Assembly (NCBI GenBank): GCA_019856515.1
Contig: CP082230.1
Coordinates: 434,001 to 498,000, forward strand
Length of the DNA: 64,000 bases
Direction: 5' to 3'
Origin: Prolixibacteraceae bacterium
Lineage (GTDB): Bacteria; Bacteroidota; Bacteroidia; Bacteroidales; Prolixibacteraceae
Part shown: positions 7,425 through 17,006 of the stretch, one piece after another
Layout: every line of letters begins with the position of its first letter
Numbering within the stretch: the first letter of the stretch is position 1
Translations under genes and position numbers: made by a program
The notes under the pieces: model-generated
The model's input: only the letters and a program-made list of their open reading frames with translations
Told to the model about the DNA's origin: nothing
The model's database searches: none

Positions 7425-8988
7425 AATACGCAGATGTTTTTCTTGCATACCTCAAATCTTTATTATGGGGTAATATCCTGATTTTAAGCCTGCATTTGGA
7501 GATACTACGTGCTACATCTATGAATTTAGACCTTTGATAGACACAACTTCCCTTACCCACTTATGTCTTAAGGCTAATGAGGGAGAGCCAATACCAGTTC
7601 CGTTTATCATTCTATCCAGTCTTTGTAGATTTAATTAGTTTCTTATTGTTTGTTGCTAAATGAACAATCACTCTTCGCCCACTTTTGGTAATCTTAGCTG
7701 CCACCGTAACAAAGCGAAATATAAATGCTTTGAGTCTACTTGTTGTCTTTAACCCGTCGACTAAATCAGCAAACTTTGATATTATGTATCGATATAGAAT
7801 GTGTGCTACAGCCATTATTATCAAGTAAACAGTGTTCTCTTCTAAGTTGCTGTGAGGCATTGATTTCCAATTAAAATCATTGTTCTGAATATCAAAAACC
7901 TTCTCGCTAGCTCCACGTTGATTGTAGAATATAATAGCTTGTTCTTCTGTAATATCCCAATCATTGGTTACTATAAACTGATAACTCTTCGCATCATTGG
8001 TTATCAATGACATTTGATTGGACTTATTGGGTTTTCGGTATGCGATGATTCTATGTGTATATTGACCAAATTCATATTTGAAGCTATTGACTTCATATGC
8101 TTGATTATTTATCTCACAACAAGACCAATTATCTGTTTTTGATGCTTTTGATAGTAATACGTTAGAGTGAGAGGCTCTAATCGAAAATAGAATACCCTCT
8201 TGATGAAAGTAGTCTGTAACCTCTTTGATATATGAACCACAGTCCATTCTTGCATATCGTAATTTTACACCTTTGGATGCCAACAACTCTAATGCTCGTT
8301 TATGGGTCTCTAATTGAGCCGTTTTAACATGACAATTTCCATTTCGTCCTTCAATATATACAGGAATGTTACCTATGGTTGCGACTCCTGGGAAGTATCC
8401 TTCTGTCTTCTTATAGCTATATTCTGCATCACTCTTTTGAGTGGGAATAAACTGGTGATCAAAATCATAGATAAGATCAGAAGCATTAGGATCTAACTGT
8501 TTAAACTTAATAGCACTAGCCAACAAGAATTTATTCATTAGTGTGTTAACATTTATCTTTTGGCCTTTAATTGTAGTCTTTCCTTCGATAATCTCACATG
8601 GAGTAGAAAGCTCCACATCTCCTCTTAGAATGGTATCAGCAGAAGGGATAGAAATTGATCTCAAGTTATTCAATGTATTATCCCGAAGATAGTTAATATC
8701 TTCCGTCGCACTACCTCCACAAAAAGTAGTGTATACGCGTGGTAATAACAAATCAGAGAACTTATAGATACACTTTGGGTCTCGGTCTACTAATTGCTCA
8801 TTAATAAATTGAATAATGCCGTTTGAAATTAGCAAATCATGAATTAAATATATCCCACCAAATGGTGTCACCTTTGAATTAAAATCTTTGATCATTCACC
8901 TAAATAGGTGATTTTTCTGAATATATAAAAGCCTTACTATGCATTGTCTTACTGATGTTTACTTAAAATTAATACAATACACGTGCGG
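7425..8988 (-). mobile_element. IS1380-family element inserted in IS3 orfB
   Basis: About 1.56 kb separates the two halves of the IS3 orfB and carries a single complete IS1380-type transposase on the minus strand. The exact ends are not fixed. The best inverted match I see is ATTTTAAG (7481-7488) against CTTAAAAT (8962-8969), which would leave unexplained sequence on both sides. The tetramer ATAC occurs near both junctions, but using it as a duplication does not restore the orfB frame. Coordinates are therefore those of the foreign segment, not proven termini. Confidence 0.65.
7612..8895 (-). CDS. IS1380-family transposase
   Basis: This 427-residue DDE transposase has the typical N-terminus of the family (TPFGGIYLIHDLL) and the segment LIYDFDHQFIPTQK containing catalytic acidic residues. 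A second motif, LRYARMDCGSYIKEV, sits near residue 213, and the Glu-containing motif NQRGASEKVFDIQNN lies near 325. It looks full length, with no stop or frameshift, so this inner element may still be active while the outer IS3 copy is not. It is transcribed opposite to the IS3 genes. Start ATG 8895 is followed by MIKDFNSKV, usual for Bacteroidota members. Confidence 0.88.
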   Translation of the reverse strand: MIKDFNSKVTPFGGIYLIHDLLISNGIIQFINEQLVDRDPKCIYKFSDLLLPRVYTTFCGGSATEDINYLRDNTLNNLRSISIPSADTILRGDVELSTPCEIIEGKTTIKGQKINVNTLMNKFLLASAIKFKQLDPNASDLIYDFDHQFIPTQKSDAEYSYKKTEGYFPGVATIGNIPVYIEGRNGNCHVKTAQLETHKRALELLASKGVKLRYARMDCGSYIKEVTDYFHQEGILFSIRASHSNVLLSKASKTDNWSCCEINNQAYEVNSFKYEFGQYTHRIIAYRKPNKSNQMSLITNDAKSYQFIVTNDWDITEEQAIIFYNQRGASEKVFDIQNNDFNWKSMPHSNLEENTVYLIIMAVAHILYRYIISKFADLVDGLKTTSRLKAFIFRFVTVAAKITKSGRRVIVHLATNNKKLIKSTKTG

Positions 8989-9153
8989 ATTCAAGGTCAT
9001 ATTAAATTTGACAATATGAGACAGCTACGTCAAACGGTTAATCAATATATCTATTGGTATAACAATGATAGAGTGCATTCAGCTTTGGACTATAAGACTC
9101 CAGTTGAGAAGGAGATGGAATTAAGAAATATAAACTTGAAAAGTATAGCTTAA
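8989..9153 (+). pseudogene. IS3-family OrfB, C-terminal fragment
   Basis: The translation IQGHIKFDNMRQL... continues with NQYIYWYNNDRVHSALDYK and TPVEKE and stops at 9153. This is the standard C-terminal end of IS3-type OrfB, missing from the fragment at 6687-7424. It has no start codon of its own, and its relation to the upstream fragment shows that the IS1380 element split orfB. Confidence 0.88.
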
Positions 9154-9196
9154 AAATTGTAACCTTTTTAGTTGCTATTCCAGAGTTTAATTTACA

Positions 9197-9670
9197 CTAC
9201 TCCAATGGCAGAGGATCTCCATAGGTTTTCTCCGTAGTTTGTTGCTACTTCAAAGATACTTGATTCATCAAAAATGTTAAATAGATGAATATTCTATGGT
9301 GATAATATCTTAAGATTATTTTTTATTCTACCGTCAATCTATGATTGAGTATATACTTATTCATAATCACTATCATATCTACTCTCTAAAATTATTTGGG
9401 AGAGTGGTATCTCCGGATTACTTAATCCAAAAATGATCTTTTTTTATTAAAGTATATGCGTCAATATTTGTCACCATATATTTAAGTTTTTAGTCACTGA
9501 ATGTCAAATGATTCTAGGATTGTTTGTCTTGTGTCTAAGAAAGTCTTAGTGACTCTGGTTGTAAAGAGTGAGTCTGTTTATAATAGCGGTGATGAACTTT
9601 CGATTTGAATATTTGTTATCACTTAAAGAGTGCTTTAAGTGTACACTTTTATGATGCCTTTAATTAACTA
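9197..9670. other. Intergenic stretch with leader hairpin
   Basis: No gene is seen. At 9620-9641 the sequence CACTTAAAG AGTG CTTTAAGTG forms a short perfect hairpin about 35 bases before the next gene, which may be a leader structure or an operator. The rest is AT-rich without recognisable sites. Confidence 0.4.
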
Positions 9671-9676
9671 ATGCTT

Positions 9677-10702
9677 ATGGTAAATTTGTCGACTAAATAT
9701 ATGGGAATTCCTATTGAGACACCGATCGTACTAGGTGCCTCTAATTTACCTCTTTCTCCGAATATCATTATGGATGCTGTATGCAATGGAGTTGGTGCAG
9801 TAATATATCCAACTCTTTTTGAAGAAGTTGCTCTTATGGAGGAAGCCACAGATGTTCAAAAACGTAAGTTTGAAGATCGTCAGCATCAGAAACGAAATAT
9901 GTTCCCTTTTGTTAGACATGGAGATTTACACGCTCATTTGAGTAATGTTCGTGATTTGGTGAAAAGACTTAATGCTCCTGTGATTGGTAGCTTGAATTGT
10001 GTTCACTTTAATGCATGGGAGTCTTATGCCAAAGCTTTACAGGATCAAGGGGTGAAAGGATTAGAACTAAATTATAGCTTGCCAAACCTTTCGTGGAGTT
10101 ATAGCTCTAGGCACACAGAACAAGAGCAGTATCGAGTTATTGAACGTCTGAAAAGTGTTCTTGATATTCCTGTCTCGGTAAAATTGAGCCCATATTATAC
10201 AAACCTACTTCATCATGTGAAATGTTTGGACAAATCGGGGGCTGATGCAATTATCTTTTTTGGAAATCCAATGTTTCCAGATATTGATACGCAAACAGAA
10301 TCGTTAATTTGTGATCTAGACATCACCTCAGAAGCGATATCACCTCGAGTATATCCTTTTATTGGGAAGGTTTATCCTAATACTGTTGCTGATCTCATTG
10401 GGGCTGGTGGGGTGCGAAATGGCTATGATGTCATTAAAATGATTTTATCGGGTGCGAGTGCTGTTCAAACTGTAAGCACTATTTATAGGCATAAATTAGA
10501 TTACCTTTCTGAAATGTTAACAGAAATAAAAGAGTGGATGTTTCATAAGAATTATGACAGGCTAGAAGATTTTAAAGGATTACTCTCTTTTGATAATAAG
10601 CATAGTCGTAGTTTCTATACAAGAAAAGGATATGTAGATATCATGGTTCATTCTGCAACAGTTCCTAAAAAATATCCGATGTCTCCTACTAGTGTTGAGT
10701 GA
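9677..10702 (+). CDS. Dihydroorotate dehydrogenase-like FMN protein
   Basis: This is a TIM-barrel FMN protein of about 341 residues in the DHODH-like group common in Bacteroidota. Barrel strands are recognisable (PVIGSLNC, IPVSVKLSPYYTN, DAIIFFGNPMF), and the C-terminal phosphate/FMN site reads IGAGGVRNGYDVIKMILSGASAVQTV. In true class 1 DHODH the catalytic cysteine lies in N-x-S-C-P-N. Here the matching place reads NYSLPNLS, with leucine where cysteine is expected, so pyrimidine synthesis is doubtful and the substrate is unknown. Start MVNLSTKYMG at 9677; a second ATG lies two codons upstream. It stands alone after the insertion sequences, with a hairpin in its leader. Confidence 0.75.
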   Translation: MVNLSTKYMGIPIETPIVLGASNLPLSPNIIMDAVCNGVGAVIYPTLFEEVALMEEATDVQKRKFEDRQHQKRNMFPFVRHGDLHAHLSNVRDLVKRLNAPVIGSLNCVHFNAWESYAKALQDQGVKGLELNYSLPNLSWSYSSRHTEQEQYRVIERLKSVLDIPVSVKLSPYYTNLLHHVKCLDKSGADAIIFFGNPMFPDIDTQTESLICDLDITSEAISPRVYPFIGKVYPNTVADLIGAGGVRNGYDVIKMILSGASAVQTVSTIYRHKLDYLSEMLTEIKEWMFHKNYDRLEDFKGLLSFDNKHSRSFYTRKGYVDIMVHSATVPKKYPMSPTSVE

Positions 10703-10829
10703 GTTGAATTTTAACGTCATTATTAACTGTATAGTATTATAAACCTCTTATTATCATAATGTTGAATTATGATGTGAATAGATGTATTATTATGTTTATA
10801 TTAGGAGCTTAAATAATCTATATTTTAAT

Positions 10830-13800
10830 ATGTTGAAAATCGTTTCGTTATTTGCCCTCTTTTTTTTGTCTGTTATACAGGTTAAGTCTCAAGGACATGT
10901 TAATTGTTCGTGTAATCATGGGCATGATGTCAAAAAAATTGAGGGAATTATAGAAAAAGATCCGGAGTTTAAACGTTCTTTTGAAAAATCAAAAGCTTTA
11001 TCTGAAAGAGATTATACTCGGTTTTTGCGAACAAGAAAAAGAGCTGATTTTGATTCGAAATCAAATAAACCTAAGTATACTATTCCAGTTGTAGTCCATC
11101 TCATTCATCATCATGGCCCAGAAAATCTAACTGATGAGCAAGTTCATGATGCTATTGCTATATTGAATATGAAATATTCAAATCGAAATCATGATTTGAA
11201 AGATCTTGTTCCTGACTTTCTGCCGATTGTTGGCAATCCTAGGATTGAGTTTAAGTTAGCTGTTTTTGATCCCGATGGTTACCCAACTAGTGGAATAACT
11301 CGTACTGTCAGTTATAAAACAAAAGATGGCAATAATGTAGAAGATTTAATAAGATGGCCTAGGAGTAAGTATTTAAATATATGGGTCGTAAGGAGTATAA
11401 GTGGTTTAAGGGTTTCTGGTTCTGCTCTTCTGCCCATGTATGTCGATGATGAGAAGAGTAAAGGGCAAGATGGAATTCATATGTCTTATTGGGCATTTTT
11501 AAAGCTTTATGATGGTACTGATGACACATTGGTTCACGAGGTTGGGCATTGGCTAAACTTGTATCATACATGGGGTACAGGTAATAGTGTTGGGTTGTCA
11601 AGGAATTGTGGCGAAGATGATTCTGTGGATGATACTCCAAATACGGTAGGAGGGCTTAATGAAACCGATATTTTGCGTGAATCTTGTGGATCACTTGATA
11701 TGGTTCAAAATTATATGGACTATCCCACAAATTCAGTTGCATTTACAAAAGGTCAAGTTGATCGAATGCATGCTGCATTAAATTCATCCGTTGCAGAACG
11801 AAATAAGTTGTGGACTGATGAAAATATCCGAAAGACTCTTGGCGATGGGCAAATAAGATGCGTTTTAGATAACCATATAGTAATTGAAAATGTTACGAAT
11901 GACGGTAGTGTTGATCAAGTTCTTAATGGTGTTGTTGAGAATGGTTCTTTTATTTCCAAATCGGTTTTATTGGATGGAGTGATTGTTGAAGGTTTGCCAG
12001 AAGGTGTCAAGTGTAGTGTGATGTCTAATTCGGATGGAACTTTTAAAATTCATTTGATAGGTAAAACGATAAACCATGAAAAGGTGCATAACTGTATGCT
12101 TCGTTTTCATTTTCCAAATGAACTATTTGTCGGCAATAATAAAGGAGACGTTGGGGTGTTGGTGTCAGTTATGTTTAGAGATCCATACCAAGTCTATTCG
12201 AAAAAAATACAAGAGGTGGTTAACAAAGATGAACCTTATAGTGTTATACGAACTCATATTTCGGACAGATATCTAGAGTTAGTGTATATGGATAAGAGGT
12301 TGAGCTTTATAACTGATGGCAGAGAGATCATCTGTGAACCTGACCGTTTTAATCTAGCTGTAATTTCTGAAGGGGCAATTATTGGAGAAGATAGAAATTG
12401 GCAAACGGTGTCTGAAAGGTATTATCAAGACTACTATACATTGTATCAGGGGCCATTTACCAGTTGGCTTGGACAGAATGGGTATGTTGGAATCAAATTT
12501 TATAATGAATTCCATGAGCCTTATTATGGTTGGGTTAATTTGAGCCTAGATAGTAAGGGGGAGGAGTGTACGGCTTCTGAGATTTTTGTTTATACAAAGC
12601 CTTATCAATCAATCGTTGCAGGAAAAAAAATAACAAACCACCATTCATCATTACATTCCAATGGAGATACTTTTTATGAAGACCGAGTGTATGGAAATGG
12701 TATTATGGGGAATTCTTTGGAATTTTATTTCTCTGATGGAATTACACTGAATCCCAATAGAGTATTTGTCAATGGTGAGGATTATGAGGTGAGTGATTTA
12801 CCTGAATCTATGGATCTCGAATTAGTAGAGGTGAATGGAGGGCTTATTGTACGAATATCCGGTAAAGCGACGAACCATCTACAAGAAGATAATAAGGTGA
12901 TAGAAATGCAGTTGAAATCATCTCTGTTTTCTTCAGTAGAGAAATATCTTGTTCCCATTAAGTTAAATATTGAATTTAATAATAATGAAAAGTATTTTCC
13001 TCACACTAAGAAGTATGGCTCTATTCGAGTGAACAGCTATCCTTTTAAGGTTGTATTGGGTGATATTGTTCGAGAGATGAGAATAAAGAAAATTGGACGT
13101 GATCATTATGCTATAACTACAGATGGTGTCTATATTGCACAGGTTATTCATACTGATAATATTCAATCTTTAGAAGCCGGAGATTTGGTTGATGCATCAC
13201 TGAATTGGAAAAAAGATGCGAAGAACTTTGATGTCTGCAGTCCTAGTTTTGATGATTTGAAGAAAACACCATGCTATATAGGATTTTATATATTAAGAGA
13301 TAATAAGCCATTTTATGGATGGATGAATATATCTGTTTATGGTAATGGGAGCTCTGTTTCTGTAAAAGACTGTGTGATACAGTTGGAACCATATAAACCA
13401 ATTGTTGTTGGTGAAAAGAGTGTGGGAAATAAAGCTTCAGTGAAAATTGTTTCAATGAGTTCTACGGTTGAGGTTGGTGAAAAAATTCAACTCTTTTTGC
13501 AGAATGTAGATAATGTTGTTGAGTGTCAATGGTATGTCGATGGTGTAAAGAGTCGGAGAGGTTCAAGCCTTGAAATAAAGGATATCTCTTTTGCGAAAGA
13601 AGGTAAATATCGAGTTAAAGCGATAGTTCTGTTAAATGATGGAAAACAGACAGAATGTTATTATGATATTGTTGTTGTTGCTAGAGGGGTAAAGTATTGT
13701 ACTGTGGATAGACATACTTTAGATCAGGAGGATGTATCAATGGAAATCAATAGTAGAAGATTTCGTCTTGGTGATTATAAGCGTCCTATTGTATGGTTAC

Positions 13801-14360
13801 TTAATAAAACTGAAAATAGACTGAGAGTTTTGTCTCAGATTGGAGATGATGAGCTTTATACAACATGCTTTATTGATTGGGATGGAGATCGTGTTTTTGA
13901 AGAAGAAGAACGAGTCGTAAATTCAGAGCGTATTTTGGGTAGCGTTGTCCATTTTGATACGCCAGAATTTTTTGTAAATAGGACGAGAGCTCGTTGGATT
14001 GTAGGGCGAACTCCTCAAGTGGGTAGCTGTTCCAATCTATCTGATGATACTACCGTAATGGATTTTGAAGTTGAGGTTGAAGGTCTGAGTGATCAAGTGA
14101 ATTTTGCTACAAAGGTTGATGAGGTTTTCTTGTCTTCGATAAAACTCTTCCCTAATCCAGTTACTGATTTTGTATATCTTGTTGTTCCCCAGTCTTCAGT
14201 TCTCTGTTGTTACAATTTGAAAGGAAATAACATTCTGGAAAATAAGTTGACAAAGGGACAAAATAGAGTTGATTTACGTCAAGTGCCTGCAGGAATCTAT
14301 TTCTTTGATATTCGTTTTTTGGATGGTACAAGTGTTCAAAAACAGGTCGTAGTACATTAG
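10830..14360 (+). CDS. Secreted M43 metalloprotease with repeated modules and T9SS sorting domain
   Basis: This very large secreted zinc protease has about 1176 residues. A signal peptide (residues 1-20) and propeptide are followed by a pappalysin-type M43 domain with zinc motif HEVGHWLNLYH (H236, E237, H240, H246) and a later Met-turn region (QNYMDYPT). Two copies of a module of about 210 residues follow, at about 355-590 and 605-850. Each starts with an N-D-G or N-G-D motif and ends with YYGWVN or FYGWMN plus a IV-G tail. Next come a PKD-like domain (about 865-945), a GEVED-like domain (CFIDWDGDRVFEEEERV) and a C-terminal T9SS type A sorting domain (KLFPNPVTDFVYLVV). It is thus exported through the type IX system and probably surface-attached or released to digest proteins. 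ATG 10830 is chosen because it begins the signal peptide. The same modules recur in the partial protein at 61247. Confidence 0.88.
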   Translation: MLKIVSLFALFFLSVIQVKSQGHVNCSCNHGHDVKKIEGIIEKDPEFKRSFEKSKALSERDYTRFLRTRKRADFDSKSNKPKYTIPVVVHLIHHHGPENLTDEQVHDAIAILNMKYSNRNHDLKDLVPDFLPIVGNPRIEFKLAVFDPDGYPTSGITRTVSYKTKDGNNVEDLIRWPRSKYLNIWVVRSISGLRVSGSALLPMYVDDEKSKGQDGIHMSYWAFLKLYDGTDDTLVHEVGHWLNLYHTWGTGNSVGLSRNCGEDDSVDDTPNTVGGLNETDILRESCGSLDMVQNYMDYPTNSVAFTKGQVDRMHAALNSSVAERNKLWTDENIRKTLGDGQIRCVLDNHIVIENVTNDGSVDQVLNGVVENGSFISKSVLLDGVIVEGLPEGVKCSVMSNSDGTFKIHLIGKTINHEKVHNCMLRFHFPNELFVGNNKGDVGVLVSVMFRDPYQVYSKKIQEVVNKDEPYSVIRTHISDRYLELVYMDKRLSFITDGREIICEPDRFNLAVISEGAIIGEDRNWQTVSERYYQDYYTLYQGPFTSWLGQNGYVGIKFYNEFHEPYYGWVNLSLDSKGEECTASEIFVYTKPYQSIVAGKKITNHHSSLHSNGDTFYEDRVYGNGIMGNSLEFYFSDGITLNPNRVFVNGEDYEVSDLPESMDLELVEVNGGLIVRISGKATNHLQEDNKVIEMQLKSSLFSSVEKYLVPIKLNIEFNNNEKYFPHTKKYGSIRVNSYPFKVVLGDIVREMRIKKIGRDHYAITTDGVYIAQVIHTDNIQSLEAGDLVDASLNWKKDAKNFDVCSPSFDDLKKTPCYIGFYILRDNKPFYGWMNISVYGNGSSVSVKDCVIQLEPYKPIVVGEKSVGNKASVKIVSMSSTVEVGEKIQLFLQNVDNVVECQWYVDGVKSRRGSSLEIKDISFAKEGKYRVKAIVLLNDGKQTECYYDIVVVARGVKYCTVDRHTLDQEDVSMEINSRRFRLGDYKRPIVWLLNKTENRLRVLSQIGDDELYTTCFIDWDGDRVFEEEERVVNSERILGSVVHFDTPEFFVNRTRARWIVGRTPQVGSCSNLSDDTTVMDFEVEVEGLSDQVNFATKVDEVFLSSIKLFPNPVTDFVYLVVPQSSVLCCYNLKGNNILENKLTKGQNRVDLRQVPAGIYFFDIRFLDGTSVQKQVVVH

Positions 14361-14436
14361 ATATATTTGAGTGATTCGTCAATACTGTTTTTTCGTTCCT
14401 TTACTTGGGAGTGGTTTTATGGTATAGGCTTAAAAT

Positions 14437-14474
14437 AGACGAGGAGACGCTATATTTATAGTGCCTCCTCGTCT
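14437..14474. terminator. Terminator between convergent genes
   Basis: AGACGAGGAG..CTATA / TATAG...CTCCTCGTCT is a long stem with a 4-base loop between the M43 protease (plus) and the flavodiiron gene (minus). T-rich flanks occur on both sides, more strongly for the minus strand. Confidence 0.7.
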
Positions 14475-14520
14475 GTTTAGAACGATAACTTAATTATTTG
14501 TTTCGTTTATATAACAAAAA

Positions 14521-15708
14521 CTATTGTTCGAGCTTGTCTGCCATAGCATTTGCAAGATCAATACATTGTTGATATTTATCTTCTTTTAGAGCCCCTTTCT
14601 CTTCTACCGGAGGACCTACAACTTCCCATTTAATATCTTCTGCAAATTTCATAAGGTTTTTAACACCACCTCCGTTCCATGCAAATGAGCCAAAAACGCC
14701 AAGTGATTTTTTCTTTATTCCCATGTGTTTGATTTTATTAATCAAAGTTTCTACGGTTGGGAACATCTCATTATTGTAGGCACAACTACCTACGATAAAA
14801 CCTTTAAATTTGAAAATATCAGAAATAATATATGAAGGGTGTGTTTTAGAAGCATCGTAGACGCGAATGTTTTTTATTCCCCTCACTGCAAGTTGTCTAG
14901 CAATGGTGTCAGCCATTTTCTCTGTGTTTCCGTACATTGTTCCGAATACGATAACGACACCATTTTCTGATTGATAAGTACTCCATTTTTCATACTTTTC
15001 CAGAATCATGTCAATGTGTGATCTCCAAATGGGCCCATGGAGAGCCGCAATTGTTTTGATCTCAAGACCATCCAATTTACGAAGAGCTTTCTGTGTGTGT
15101 GGGCAGTATTTTCCTACGATATTTGTAAAGTATCTTATCAGCTCCTCTTCATAGTAGGAGATGTCTAGTTCATCGTCAAAAATTCCGCCATTGAGTGCTC
15201 CAAAGCTACCAAATGCATCTGCAGAGAAAAGTGTTTTAGTTGTGGTTTCATAGGTTACCATTGTTTCAGGCCAGTGAACCATAGGGATTGTGTGGAATTG
15301 CAAATTGTGTTTTCCAAGACTTAGGTTTTCCCCATCTTTAATCTCTAATGTGTTCTCTGTGAATTTGTAGAAGCTTTCAAGCATAGGAAAGGTCTTCTTA
15401 TTACCAACAAAAGTAATGTTTGGAAATTCTTTTACAATAGCTCTTATTGCTCCAGAGTGGTCAGGCTCCATATGATTAATGATAAGATAATCTACTTCTC
15501 TATCACCAATCACATTCTTAATGTTGTCAATATATTCATCAATAAAAGCCCGTTCTAAGGTGTCTAATAACGCTATTTTTTCGTCCACGATAAGATATGA
15601 ATTATAAGCCATACCTTTGTCTAGAGGCCAATAATTCTCAAATCTGTCGGATCGTCTGTCATTAACACCTACATAGAAGATGTCATCGGATAATTTTACT
15701 TGATGCAT
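14521..15708 (-). CDS. Flavodiiron protein (FprA-type A flavoprotein)
   Basis: This cytoplasmic enzyme reduces O2 to water (or NO to N2O) in anaerobes, receiving electrons through rubredoxin or similar carriers. The N-terminal metallo-beta-lactamase-like domain holds the full diiron ligand set: HMEPDH at 79-84 (H79, E81, D83, H84), H145 in VHWPE, D164 in SADAFG and H224 in ALHGP. The C-terminal flavodoxin domain starts near 250, with the FMN phosphate loop GTMYGNTE at 256-263. At 395 residues it has the usual two-domain length. It stands alone with its own -7 box. An oxygen-detoxifying role fits an anaerobic or microaerobic Bacteroidota. NO versus O2 preference cannot be read from sequence. 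Confidence 0.92.
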   Translation of the reverse strand: MHQVKLSDDIFYVGVNDRRSDRFENYWPLDKGMAYNSYLIVDEKIALLDTLERAFIDEYIDNIKNVIGDREVDYLIINHMEPDHSGAIRAIVKEFPNITFVGNKKTFPMLESFYKFTENTLEIKDGENLSLGKHNLQFHTIPMVHWPETMVTYETTTKTLFSADAFGSFGALNGGIFDDELDISYYEEELIRYFTNIVGKYCPHTQKALRKLDGLEIKTIAALHGPIWRSHIDMILEKYEKWSTYQSENGVVIVFGTMYGNTEKMADTIARQLAVRGIKNIRVYDASKTHPSYIISDIFKFKGFIVGSCAYNNEMFPTVETLINKIKHMGIKKKSLGVFGSFAWNGGGVKNLMKFAEDIKWEVVGPPVEEKGALKEDKYQQCIDLANAMADKLEQ

Positions 15709-15765
15709 AAATTAATAATCTCAAATTAAACATGCTAAGCCATTGTGAGGGCTTAATTCGTTCGG

Positions 15766-15773
15766 CAAAAGTA
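15766..15773 (-). promoter_or_regulatory. Candidate -7 box of the flavodiiron gene
   Basis: Minus-strand TACTTTTG matches TAnnTTTG, about 58 bases before the start codon. An upstream TTG is closer than the usual spacing, so support is from the -7 box only. Confidence 0.4.
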
Positions 15774-15920
15774 ATAATTATTGCTCAATTTTACATTATA
15801 AATTAGCGAAATAAGATAATGTGGTCCTTATTTAGAATTTCATATTTATTTGGTGAAACAGTGCTTTACTGTTAATTTCGTGGAGTTGAATAGTTGAAAT
15901 GATAATGTAAAAAAATAAAA

Positions 15921-16997
15921 ATGGTTATTGGAAAATCTAATCATGCGTTGATCCGCCCAAAATTGGGAAGAAATATTGCTGTTGTTATTGCTTTGTTGAC
16001 AATTGGAGCAGGTGTATATTCTTATAAGTTATTTGGATATGTTTTTCATCCAATTATTAAAACGGAGTGTGATGTTTTTATCGGCAAAGATGCTGATATA
16101 GAGGTGTTAAAAGATAGTCTTGTAAGAAAAGATGCTTTAATGGATATGAAAGCATTTGAATTTATTGCAAAAAAGAAGATGCTATCTTCTAAGATAAAAC
16201 CAGGGAAATATCATTTGAAGAAGGGAACAACAGGGAATAATCTTGTAAATCAATTTATTGCTGGAAACCAAAGTCCTATAGTTCTTACCTTTAATAATGT
16301 GAGGTTTTTTCCTGATCTTGCTAAGAAAGTTGCTAGTCAATTGATGATTGATTCTGTTTCTGTGTTGAAGATGATTGACGATTCAGTCAAGATGCAAAAA
16401 TTTGGATTCAATAAATACAGTTATCCTGCCATGTTTGTGCCTAATAGTTATGAGATGTATTGGACTATAAGTTCCGAACATTGGTTGGATCGTATGCATA
16501 AAGAGTATATGCGATTTTGGAATGCCCAGAGGTTAGGGCAAGCGAAAAAGCTTAAACTTTTGCCTGTAGAAGTGGTTACTCTCGCTTCAATTGTACAAGA
16601 GGAGGTTAGGCATACCGATGAGATGTCTAAGGTTGCAGGTGTGTATGTTAATCGTCTGAAAAGAGGTTGGCCTTTACAAGCTGACCCAACAATTAAGTTT
16701 GCACTAGGAGATTTTACAATTTCACGAATTCTAATACAAGATTTGAAAATTGACTCTCCGTATAATACATATGTAAATAAAGGATTACCTCCTGGGCCGA
16801 TCTGTTTTCCTTCAATTAGTGCAGTTGATGCAGTTCTGAACTATACCCATCACAATTATCTCTATTTTTGTGCCAATAAAACTTTCGATGGTTATCATGC
16901 TTTTGCTAAGAGTTATCGTCAACATCTCATCAATGCTCGTGCATATCAGAATGAGTTAAATAAAAGAAGAATTGGTTTTAAAAGCCATCGTAAATAA
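15921..16997 (+). CDS. mltG: Endolytic transglycosylase MltG
   Basis: This inner-membrane lytic transglycosylase cuts nascent peptidoglycan and sets glycan length. It has a short cytoplasmic N-terminus, a single membrane anchor at about residues 19-41 and a LysM-like region (KPGKYHLKKGTTGNNLVN). The YceG catalytic domain follows, with ASIVQEEV (catalytic Glu), GVYVNRL, LQADPTIKF and the substrate-binding segment SPYNTYVNKGLPPGPICFPS. Length (358) is typical. The prmA gene follows after 9 bases, so the two form an operon. A transcription signal was not identified in the 200 bases upstream. Confidence 0.93.
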   Translation: MVIGKSNHALIRPKLGRNIAVVIALLTIGAGVYSYKLFGYVFHPIIKTECDVFIGKDADIEVLKDSLVRKDALMDMKAFEFIAKKKMLSSKIKPGKYHLKKGTTGNNLVNQFIAGNQSPIVLTFNNVRFFPDLAKKVASQLMIDSVSVLKMIDDSVKMQKFGFNKYSYPAMFVPNSYEMYWTISSEHWLDRMHKEYMRFWNAQRLGQAKKLKLLPVEVVTLASIVQEEVRHTDEMSKVAGVYVNRLKRGWPLQADPTIKFALGDFTISRILIQDLKIDSPYNTYVNKGLPPGPICFPSISAVDAVLNYTHHNYLYFCANKTFDGYHAFAKSYRQHLINARAYQNELNKRRIGFKSHRK

Positions 16998-17006
16998 TTA
17001 CATTCA

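Larger units (their letters stand above)
6341..9196 (+). mobile_element. IS3-family (IS150-like) element, interrupted
   Basis: The ends carry imperfect inverted repeats. At the left, TGGAAT..AC....AGGT.ACAA starts at about 6349. At the right, the reverse complement reads TGGAAT..AC.....AGGT.ACAA around 9155-9182, with TGTAAATTAAA beyond it. Between them lie orfA, orfB and, inside orfB, an IS1380-family element. The right end appears intact to ...TTTACA at 9196; the left end is degenerate (TATAAAAG). I could not find a convincing target duplication. The orfB break should make this copy unable to transpose by itself. Confidence 0.75.

Noticed and set aside
7481..8969. ATTTTAAG / CTTAAAAT as the IS1380 terminal repeats
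   Set aside because: Only eight bases match, flanks do not give a duplication, and about 55 bases of non-IS3 sequence would remain on the left.
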